Under the pieces are notes generated by a model. It worked only from the letters and a program-made list of their open reading frames with translations, did not search any database and was not told where the DNA came from. From positions 1 through 21,769 of the IMG/VR virus record IMGVR_UViG_3300032213_001068: DNA of 21,769 nt; one strand, written 5' to 3'. Every line of letters starts with the position of its first letter. Within the stretch, counting starts at the first letter, position 1. The DNA is from a virus. The position numbers were made by a program, and so were the translations under genes. This document shows positions 1 to 6,368 of this stretch, in pieces.

Positions 1-32
1 GTCGCTAATTGATTAATTTTCTTTGATTCCAT
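1..32 (-). CDS. Start of an unidentified gene, cut by the window edge
   Basis: Only the first ten codons are visible (MESKKINQLA). The ATG shares its A with the stop codon of the tail-terminator-like gene before it (TAATG). The same junction occurs at four other gene boundaries here, which supports a real, translationally coupled start. The function cannot be judged from so little sequence; by position it would continue the virion operon. Confidence 0.55.
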   Translation of the reverse strand, partial: MESKKINQLA

Positions 33-481
33 TAATAAGTATAATTTGAAGGTACTTCACACCTGTTGTTAATAAATGGCACGGTTAAAATTGCGTCTAA
101 TTTTACACCCGCTAATAAATCCGGGTCGCTTTCTGTATAAAATGTCACAGGTAAATTTTGGTTCAATGTCCACGTCACAATTGAATAATCTGTTGGAAAA
201 CGTAATTGTGCAACAATGTCACCGGCAACCTGTGTCATATCTGATAAAACTTCTGTTTCGTTTGTTTCTTCCATTAACATTCTGTCCATAAAATAAAGAC
301 TGAATGAATAACTAATTTCCTTTGCAGCAACATTCGCACCGGTTAAGGTCATAAACATTGCAGGATAAGTTACTTCGCCATTACTTAAACGTTCCCAAAC
401 GTCACCGAAATAAACAAAATTAATTTGTTCGTGAGCGTTTCCTATCGTTGTCAGTTCTTTGACTATTTGGTTTAATGTCAT
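32..481 (-). CDS. Probable tail terminator or tail completion protein
   Basis: 149 residues. An N-terminal helix (about 1-17) is followed by alternating strands and one helix containing several acidic residues (about 70-95), and ends in a strand-rich part around LPVTFYTESDPD. This size and alpha/beta pattern fit tail terminator or completion proteins, which cap the tail tube and join it to the head. It follows the portal and head-tail connector genes, where such proteins are expected. No catalytic motif is present. The call rests on position and general character rather than a diagnostic motif, so another neck protein is possible. Its stop overlaps the next ATG as TAATG. The ATG at 481 is preceded by a purine-rich tract (minus strand AAAAGAAAAAAAGA). 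Confidence 0.5.
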   Translation of the reverse strand: MTLNQIVKELTTIGNAHEQINFVYFGDVWERLSNGEVTYPAMFMTLTGANVAAKEISYSFSLYFMDRMLMEETNETEVLSDMTQVAGDIVAQLRFPTDYSIVTWTLNQNLPVTFYTESDPDLLAGVKLDAILTVPFINNRCEVPSNYTY

Positions 482-548
482 TCTTTTTTTCTTTTGCCAA
501 ATAAACTTTAAGCTTATTTTGGTTTTTAATGTTTACTTGTTTACTCAT
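417..548 (-). CDS. Possible small basic protein overlapping the next gene
   Basis: A 43-codon frame opens with ATG three bases after the connector stop and fills the 70-base gap. It then runs 65 bases into the tail-terminator-like gene in another frame. The product is very basic (begins MSKQVNIKNQNK, ends RKRSRTN) with no recognisable domain. The position of the start and the plausible first 22 residues favour a real gene; the long out-of-frame overlap argues against it. It may be only an open frame in an AT-rich gap. Confidence 0.28.
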
Positions 549-551
549 ATT

Positions 552-1148
552 TTAGCAACAACCGATATTACCCTGATAACGTTCTTCAAAGGTCTTTTTA
601 CTTTGTCCGTCCCAACCGTCACCGCAACAACCATTATCGCCCAACCACATTGAAACCGTGTAACCTTCGTTGTCAGGTTTGATTGAATCAATGCCTGAAC
701 CAAAGTTTAAATAATTAGGGTATAAAGCGTTGTTTTGCTTTAGGTATTTAATTAATCTTTGTTTGTAGAATTCCGCACGTGCCTGATACCTATTGGCAAT
801 GTCAATCATATCCTGCATTGAAGGGGATTCCTGATTTTCGCCTGTTTTTCTAATTAAACCCTTATTATAAAACTGATATGATAAACCTTGCGGCAATTCA
901 GCCATTACAAAATAAATTAAACAATCCACAATGTAATCGTCCAATAATGTTGTCTGCAAATTTGTAAAAGAATTCGCTTCAACCGCGCTTTGTAATTCTG
1001 CATAAAGCGCTGAACCTAAAGCCGGTAAAATATACATATCTTGCGCCGTCTTAATTTCAGGTAAAACCAATTTTTCGTCCACGTTCGCGTGTAAGCCGGT
1101 TCTGTCCTTTATTGACTGTACTGATATAAATAATGTGTTTTTGCTCAT
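552..1148 (-). CDS. Head-tail connector / adaptor protein
   Basis: 198 residues, predicted mostly helical. The N-terminal segment (about 7-55) has the pattern of Bacteroidota phage connector proteins of the DUF6712 kind: a short strand, a TGLHANVDEKL-like stretch, then a helix leading into DMYILPALGSALY. Further helices at about 70-90 and 110-140 fit the helical bundle of gp6-like adaptors, which form a ring under the portal. The C-terminus is rich in Gly, Cys and Trp (two CC pairs, near residues 174 and 197), which is unusual. It begins one base after the portal stop. The family is from memory; the role is inferred from fold type and position. Confidence 0.65.
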   Translation of the reverse strand: MSKNTLFISVQSIKDRTGLHANVDEKLVLPEIKTAQDMYILPALGSALYAELQSAVEANSFTNLQTTLLDDYIVDCLIYFVMAELPQGLSYQFYNKGLIRKTGENQESPSMQDMIDIANRYQARAEFYKQRLIKYLKQNNALYPNYLNFGSGIDSIKPDNEGYTVSMWLGDNGCCGDGWDGQSKKTFEERYQGNIGCC

Positions 1149-1149
1149 T

Positions 1150-3069
1150 TTATTTTCGTGTTACTATGTTTGAAACCCATTGGTGGCGACAACTTGGTTC
1201 GTGTTCATTTGTTCCCGGTACTGTGTACCAACCGCCTTTCCTATCCCAAACTGAATATCCCAAACGTGCGCTTATTTGTTCAATTTCAGAACGTGAATAC
1301 ATTTTATTTGCGTCTAATAAAGCAACACAGAACGGGCGGCTTGTCTTTTTATCTGAATTATTAAAACCTTGCTTCCATTCGTAAGAATAACGAATTAATA
1401 ATTCCTTTGTTGTAGGTTTAACCTTAACCAATATTTCATTTAATGGTTGCGTAAGCGTATGTTCAATAATTATGTTTTCGTCAATTCCTTCGCCAATTGC
1501 ATATTCGTTAACCTGAACATATCCATTTTCAATCAATGTTTTAATCACCTTATTGATTGTGTCAACATTTTGGTCAAGTGTTTCAGCTAATACTTCAGGC
1601 GTTATTCTTTTGTCCTTTGCCATTAAATCCAAAACATTTGCCTGTAATTGGCTAACGTCTGCAAACATTTGATATTCTGAATCGTCGTTAAAATGTGTTT
1701 TTTGCTTCCAAATATCAAATCCACCCTTTGCTTCGCCAAATTCGTAAAAGGCGCTAAAATCGTCTGCAAATTGTGCAGGTTGTACAGTTTGTATTGTTTC
1801 GCCGCCTTCTTTTGGTTGTAAAGCTACCAATGCGCGAAGTTCGTTTGGTGTCAATTGGTTTAATACCTTATTTGCAACCAATGGTGACAAATTATTTATT
1901 GCGTCAATTACGTCTTGGTTTGTTGAAGAAGTTTTTTCTTCTAAAGCAAGTAATCCAAGTTTGTCGCGTAATTCTTCTTTGGTCATTATCTGTAATAAAC
2001 CGCCTTCTGTTAATTCAATTCCAACAGGTTCAGTTGGTATAATAGTTAATTCAGGGTTTTCAATGCCTTTATAATTAGCCAACATATTAAATACACCTTC
2101 CAAATGCATTTGCTTACTATTAACGTAAGTATTTTTAAATATTTCGTAACCGTCGCGCATTTCAGAACGTGAACCTAATTTACCCGCTTCAGCAATACCA
2201 AAAATTGACGGTGTTGTAATTTGATGACCGCAAAATATATTCGTTTGAATCAATGAATCCACACGGTTAAAATCTTCTTTTGTAATATCTGAAGCACCTA
2301 AATCGTCAATAATTGGTTTTCGTGCGCTATCGTTAACGAATGCCAATATAAACTTTTTACCGTCTGAACCGCTAAATCTATTTGAAAAACGCTTTTCAAT
2401 ATTGCGCTTTTCTTCGTCTGAAGGTTCGCCATTTGGCAAAGTAATTAATTTACTTGCGCTGAATCCTGTCTGTGCGTTACCTAATACGTGTTTAGATATT
2501 TCAATGTCTGATTCAATGTAATTTAACGCGCCAAAGTAACCCGGTAAACTATAAATACCCATATTTGGGCGATATTCCTTAACATATAGTATTTGTTTGC
2601 CATAAGGGTTTGCAGGATTAAACGCAGCGTAAACCATTTGTTTTTCGTTTCTGTCACCCCAATTTTCCTTGTACCAAAACTGCGTATTATCTTTATTTGT
2701 ACGAACTTTTGTATAATCCAAATGCCAAATTTCAGCCAATTGTTTAGTTACTGACCAAATAATTTCTAAATAATACCCGCCAAATAATTCTGTGTCCAAA
2801 CTGACCTTCCTTGTTAGTTCGTCCAAAGATTCCATTCTGTTAACCTTTTCAATAAAAGTTTCAGCTTCAGGACTTCCCTTCCAACCATTCGCGGAAATAT
2901 AATGCACCTTGCTTTTGACAATGGCGTTATGTTTAGCCGACTTATTAAATAGGTCAACCAAATAATTAGGGTAATCATTGCGGTCGCCGTACTGAATATA
3001 ACCTTCACCCTTCTTTTCTTTGAATTCAGGCTGACGTGCTTCTGCAAATGTTAATACTCGTAAATCCAT
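1150..3069 (-). CDS. Portal protein with winged-helix and minor-head-like C-terminal extension
   Basis: 639 residues, longer than most portals. Residues about 1-350 have portal character: an N-terminal GDRNDYPNYLVDLF segment, alternating strands and helices (KVHYISANGWKG, LFGGYYLEIIW), and a helical stem region near FCGHQITTPSIFG (about 280-292). The portal is the dodecameric DNA channel at one capsid vertex and docks terminase. After a linker near 430-470 comes a likely winged helix (about 474-522). The last 62 residues (578-639) carry RPFC, YSRSEIEQIS, GYSVWDRKGGWY and CRHQW, resembling the C-terminal part of phage minor head (MuF-like) proteins. The gene therefore looks like a portal joined to a minor-head tail. 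The ATG overlaps the preceding stop as TAATG. Confidence 0.85.
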   Translation of the reverse strand: MDLRVLTFAEARQPEFKEKKGEGYIQYGDRNDYPNYLVDLFNKSAKHNAIVKSKVHYISANGWKGSPEAETFIEKVNRMESLDELTRKVSLDTELFGGYYLEIIWSVTKQLAEIWHLDYTKVRTNKDNTQFWYKENWGDRNEKQMVYAAFNPANPYGKQILYVKEYRPNMGIYSLPGYFGALNYIESDIEISKHVLGNAQTGFSASKLITLPNGEPSDEEKRNIEKRFSNRFSGSDGKKFILAFVNDSARKPIIDDLGASDITKEDFNRVDSLIQTNIFCGHQITTPSIFGIAEAGKLGSRSEMRDGYEIFKNTYVNSKQMHLEGVFNMLANYKGIENPELTIIPTEPVGIELTEGGLLQIMTKEELRDKLGLLALEEKTSSTNQDVIDAINNLSPLVANKVLNQLTPNELRALVALQPKEGGETIQTVQPAQFADDFSAFYEFGEAKGGFDIWKQKTHFNDDSEYQMFADVSQLQANVLDLMAKDKRITPEVLAETLDQNVDTINKVIKTLIENGYVQVNEYAIGEGIDENIIIEHTLTQPLNEILVKVKPTTKELLIRYSYEWKQGFNNSDKKTSRPFCVALLDANKMYSRSEIEQISARLGYSVWDRKGGWYTVPGTNEHEPSCRHQWVSNIVTRK

Positions 3070-3443
3070 TATTGTCTTATTTTATAAGTGTCTGTTGTTT
3101 GGTATTCCGTAAATTCAAAAGGTGTTCCAACCAATTCCATTATCCCTGATTCAACCATATTTAAGCCGGTCGGGTTGGTGTTGCTTGTACTTATTTGCTC
3201 GTAAATTTGATAATCATATTGACCGTTTAACGCAGTTCCAAAGTTTGTATTGGTCACAATGCTAAATTCATTGTAACGGTCTTTGTATTGGCTTATATCC
3301 GTAGCATTTAACTTAACAAACTTTATTTCTGTGTTCGCACTTCTATTGGTGAAAACAAACAAGTAATTTGGGTTCGTTAATAACTGTTTTTCAGTTAGTG
3401 TTAAAATTATGCTTTGGGTTGCACCCTTTGTTAACCTAATCAT
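3069..3443 (-). CDS. Small beta-rich virion protein of unknown role
   Basis: 124 residues. The pattern is a run of strands (QSIILTLTEK, NYLFVFTNR, EIKFVKLN, EFSIVTNTN, YDYQIYEQ), suggesting a small beta-sandwich without catalytic residues or membrane segments. Proteins of this look occur in structural operons of Bacteroidota phages and resemble N-terminal attachment domains of baseplate or fibre proteins; that is a weak comparison from memory. It lies between the tail-tube candidate (beyond a terminator) and the portal, and its stop overlaps the portal ATG. Lying after a terminator and before the portal, it may be a decoration, neck or attachment protein. Confidence 0.6.
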   Translation of the reverse strand: MIRLTKGATQSIILTLTEKQLLTNPNYLFVFTNRSANTEIKFVKLNATDISQYKDRYNEFSIVTNTNFGTALNGQYDYQIYEQISTSNTNPTGLNMVESGIMELVGTPFEFTEYQTTDTYKIRQ

Positions 3444-3486
3444 ATACCTTATATAGCTAAAAAGCTAATTTGTTGCATATTATGGA

Positions 3487-3520
3487 ATAAAAAACCGCCG
3501 AACGAATTAACGAACGGCGG
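3487..3520 (-). terminator. Rho-independent terminator after the tail-tube gene
   Basis: On the minus strand a GC stem CCGCCG/CGGCGG (arms 3515-3520 and 3495-3500) encloses 14 bases, with an inner CG/CG pair possible, and is followed at once by TTTTTTATT. It lies 32 bases after the stop of the 173-residue tail gene. The rest of 3444-3551 holds no gene; a short AGCTAAAAAGCT inverted repeat sits at 3457-3468. No promoter matching the Bacteroidota pattern was seen before the next gene, so the terminator may act partially. Confidence 0.8.
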
Positions 3521-3551
3521 CAAACCTATAAACCTATGAAAAACAAAGTTG

Positions 3552-4073
3552 TTAAGAACCCGGTGTTTCTAAAGCTAATGCAACAACTGAAGTTACACTT
3601 GGCGCTAAAGCAGGTTCTGAACCTGTGAAAGTTAAAGTGAAACCACTTCTGTCACCTTGCGCAGTACCGGTTGAAGCTGCATTTGCAGTCATATCAATAC
3701 CACGTGTTTTTCCTAAATACCAATAAAGTCCATTGCTATCTTTTGCAACTGCAACCAAAGAATTCTGTGCTAACAACAACAATTCGTTGCGTGTGTTAGT
3801 CTGTAATTTGTTAAGGATAATCTGTAATTCCTGTCCATAGAATATAGTTCCGTTTGCAACGGATGCATTCATTGTTTGGTTGAACATTGAAGTATCTTTT
3901 ACCAAAGCATATTTCCAAAAACGTTTTCCCGCAGCTTTAGTCAAAGCAGTAATTACACCACTTGCTTCAGTTGTTGAAGTTACGTTTGCAGCTTCAGTAA
4001 AATATACCTCAACAATCCCGCCTAAACTATCGCGACAGTCTAAAGTGTAACCCTGTGTTAGTGCGCACGGCAT
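3552..4073 (-). CDS. Probable major tail (tube) protein
   Basis: 173 residues, rich in Thr, Ala, Asn and Val, with strands throughout and one central helix (about 83-105, around ILNKLQTNTRNELLLLAQ). Near the N-terminus is LTQGYTLDCRDSLGG. The later YWYLGKTRGIDM and GDRSGFTLTFTGSEP segments fit a beta-barrel tube subunit with loops. This pattern is common for a structural protein next to the capsid gene in Bacteroidota phages; its size fits a tube monomer. It has its own terminators on both sides, as expected for a protein made in bulk. An alternative is a capsid decoration or cement protein. No enzyme motif is present. Confidence 0.62.
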   Translation of the reverse strand: MPCALTQGYTLDCRDSLGGIVEVYFTEAANVTSTTEASGVITALTKAAGKRFWKYALVKDTSMFNQTMNASVANGTIFYGQELQIILNKLQTNTRNELLLLAQNSLVAVAKDSNGLYWYLGKTRGIDMTANAASTGTAQGDRSGFTLTFTGSEPALAPSVTSVVALALETPGS

Positions 4074-4095
4074 ATTTTTAAATTTTTAAATTTTA

Positions 4096-4122
4096 CAAAA
4101 ATGGGGGGATATTTCACCCCCC
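4096..4122 (-). terminator. Hairpin terminator between capsid and tail-tube genes
   Basis: On the minus strand GGGGGG (4117-4122), an 8-base loop and CCCCCC (4103-4108) are followed by A and TTTTT. It starts six bases after the stop of the major capsid gene. The next gene starts 23 bases after the T-run, and no matching promoter was seen there, so it may be a leaky terminator or an mRNA-end stabiliser that sets capsid and tube levels. Confidence 0.75.
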
Positions 4123-4128
4123 TATTAA

Positions 4129-5082
4129 TTAAGCTAATACGAATCTTACCATTTCGTCAGGGAATGCGAAATTCACACCCATTTTGAATTCAGAAACAAA
4201 ACGTACTTGGTCAGCTTCTTTAGCGTAGAAAATTTCAAATTTTTCTTCTTCGTTCAATAAGTCTGTACCGATAAATAAGTTGCTCAAACGTGTAGCGTAA
4301 ACTTTGTTTGTACCGTTTAAACCTGCAACTGCAACAACTTTAATAGTTGTACCCGGTAATACAAATTCGCTATCCGCTTTTACATCAATTTGGTAATTGA
4401 ATGAACCGCTATTTTTTAAAGCGATTGTGTAAGTTCTGAATAAATCCTGACCACAGAAAATTGTCATATCGTCAGCAGCAACAACTTTCGCAGGAATTGC
4501 TTGATACACACCGTCAAAAATGCTGATTACGTTAGCAGCAGTAATTGAACTTAATGGCGCACCTGAAATGAAAGTTGAAGCGTTTGCAGCAACAACACCT
4601 GAAGCAGCACCGATTAATTTTACTAAACCGTCAAACTTGTTTAAGTTAACGTTTACTGAATCTGTGTCACCTTGCCATAATGAAGTTTCCAATTGTGCAG
4701 CAATTGTTTTCGCTTTTTTGTCTGCGAACTCTTGCTCAAAAGGAACTGAATCATACATTGAACCTGTTGGCAATGCTTTTTGTAAATACTTCGCTTCTAA
4801 ATCTTTAGGACATAAAGCTTCGTTTACTTTAATTTTTCCAACAGTCACAGTTCTTTGAGTGAAAGTTGTTGAACCTGAAGCAGTAAATCCGCAGCTTCCG
4901 CCGCTTTGAAATATTGCGTCTGTGTCCATAATGTTAATCGTTTCAGAAGACTTTACGCCAACCATAACGTTACCTGCACTTTTAATTAAAGTTGCAGTTT
5001 TTGCACCTAATACAGAAGACGTTACCAATAAGGCTGCGTTTTGTTCTGTGTAGTTTGCTAATGCTGATACATTAAATCCCAT
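4129..5082 (-). CDS. Major capsid protein
   Basis: 317 residues. It follows protease and scaffold genes directly. The sequence has the look of an HK97-fold shell protein: an N-terminal arm (MGFNVSALANYTEQ), an extended loop region near 45-80, a long spine-like helical part with QEFADKKAKTIAAQLETSLWQGD (about 115-140), and a strand-rich C-terminal part ending KMGVNFAFPDEMVRF. The KALPTGSMYDSVPFEQEF stretch before the spine resembles other Bacteroidota phage capsids. It forms the icosahedral shell. The ATG at 5082 follows the scaffold stop by 12 bases, and a hairpin terminator follows the stop. No other protein in the window fits this role better. Confidence 0.87.
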   Translation of the reverse strand: MGFNVSALANYTEQNAALLVTSSVLGAKTATLIKSAGNVMVGVKSSETINIMDTDAIFQSGGSCGFTASGSTTFTQRTVTVGKIKVNEALCPKDLEAKYLQKALPTGSMYDSVPFEQEFADKKAKTIAAQLETSLWQGDTDSVNVNLNKFDGLVKLIGAASGVVAANASTFISGAPLSSITAANVISIFDGVYQAIPAKVVAADDMTIFCGQDLFRTYTIALKNSGSFNYQIDVKADSEFVLPGTTIKVVAVAGLNGTNKVYATRLSNLFIGTDLLNEEEKFEIFYAKEADQVRFVSEFKMGVNFAFPDEMVRFVLA

Positions 5083-5094
5083 TGTTATCTAATT

Positions 5095-5703
5095 TTAATT
5101 GTTTAATAATGCTTGTCTATATTTGCTCAATCTTTCTTCTTTAATATCTTTATTTGATACAAATTCAGAAAATCCGTTTGGCTTTTGAATTGGGTCTGCG
5201 GTTGGAACATTTGAAAGCGCCATAATTAAGTCGGCTACCTGTGCAAATCCTTCTTTAACTTTATTTTCTAAATCCAAAACTTTTTGTTCAGCCGCTTCTT
5301 TAGCTTCAACCAATTCAGCAAATTTTGCTTCAAATTGTTCAGCCATTTCAGCCAACTTTTTGTCTTCTTCTTTTGACGCTTCAATTTCTGTATCAACTTC
5401 AGGTAAAACTTCTTCAACTTTTGATTCAATCGCGATAATAATACCGTTTTCATCTAAAGTAATTTGTGTACCGTCCATTAATTCGTGTTCGCCCATTGGT
5501 GCAACTGAACCGTCTGCCAATGTAACTGAACCGCCAATTTCTAAAGCTGAAATTTCAACCTTAGTACCGTCCATTAAAGAATATTCTGCCATTTCCACCT
5601 TAGTTTCTTCAACCATTGGTGCAACTTCAGCTTCAACTTCAACAGGCGCAACATTGTCTTCAAACAATGCCTTAATTTTTAAAATCGCTTCCTGTGCGTT
5701 CAT
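5095..5703 (-). CDS. Capsid scaffold protein with L-x-D-G repeats
   Basis: 202 residues, very acidic, between prohead protease and major capsid genes, the usual place for a scaffold. Residues about 105-155 are a strongly charged Glu/Lys/Ala coiled coil, and the basic C-terminus (KEERLSKYRQALL) fits a capsid-binding tail. The N-terminal half holds three related units built on LMDGT (43-47), LADGS (62-66) and LMDGT (75-79), each followed by short strands; these may form a small beta-repeat fold. Scaffolds guide shell assembly and are then cut by the protease or released. The repeats are not typical of simple scaffolds. Confidence 0.75.
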   Translation of the reverse strand: MNAQEAILKIKALFEDNVAPVEVEAEVAPMVEETKVEMAEYSLMDGTKVEISALEIGGSVTLADGSVAPMGEHELMDGTQITLDENGIIIAIESKVEEVLPEVDTEIEASKEEDKKLAEMAEQFEAKFAELVEAKEAAEQKVLDLENKVKEGFAQVADLIMALSNVPTADPIQKPNGFSEFVSNKDIKEERLSKYRQALLNN

Positions 5704-5740
5704 ACTTTTTTTATTATATAGTTAAAAAATAAAATGTTTA

Positions 5741-6334
5741 TCACTTAACCTGTGACAATATTTTTTGGATTTCCTCAACCATTGAAGCAACTTTGTTTAC
5801 TTCACGTGGTTTGTAGTTAAATAATCCTTCAACGCTGAACCCGGCAATGTCGCCGTTTTTAACCTTTTGCCACGCTTCTTCGTTGTCAACAATCATTGAC
5901 CCGAACCAACTTCCAACAGGTGCGTCTTCAAATCCTTTCATTGGCATAATGCCACGCGAATGGTCTGAAATAAAGCTTTCAAATAATGTAACGCCTTCAA
6001 ATTGTGCGTTTGAATCGTGCATTAAGTTAACGTTACTTTGAAAACCCTTCTTAAAAAACTTCTGTACAATTTTAATAATAGTGTCCGCACTAAAAGCAAC
6101 ATAATAATCGCCGTATGTACTATCGCTGCGAAAAATAGGAGTGTCAGCCAACATAATAGCACCACTAATAATACGACGGTCTTCATTTGCAATTTCAAAT
6201 TTTTGGCTTTTATTAAATGCGTTCCAATTCTTTTGGATTGCGGGACGGTCAACCAATGCAATAAAGTCAACCTGTGCGTCGTCGTTTATGTCTTCTGTAA
6301 TATCCAACATAAAAATTGGTAAATCTGTATTCAT
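5741..6334 (-). CDS. Prohead serine protease, XkdF-like
   Basis: 197 residues. It has the layout of the XkdF-type phage serine protease family: an N-terminal strand pair with DFIALVDRPAI, a central NLMHD segment with the likely catalytic His (about 106), the ESFISD segment (119-124), GSWFGSMIV, and GDIAGFSVEG with the likely nucleophile Ser (about 167). These proteases mature the prohead by cutting the scaffold and themselves. The last 20 residues form a short helix. The scaffold and capsid genes follow directly, which supports the role. The third catalytic residue cannot be assigned by eye. Confidence 0.85.
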   Translation of the reverse strand: MNTDLPIFMLDITEDINDDAQVDFIALVDRPAIQKNWNAFNKSQKFEIANEDRRIISGAIMLADTPIFRSDSTYGDYYVAFSADTIIKIVQKFFKKGFQSNVNLMHDSNAQFEGVTLFESFISDHSRGIMPMKGFEDAPVGSWFGSMIVDNEEAWQKVKNGDIAGFSVEGLFNYKPREVNKVASMVEEIQKILSQVK

Positions 6335-6368
6335 AACACTAAATAGTTTATTTTTTAATAATTATCGT

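Noticed and set aside
3457-3468. AGCTAAAAAGCT inverted repeat as an operator or terminator
   Set aside because: A four-pair weak stem in an AT-rich gap, common by chance, and with no T-run after it.
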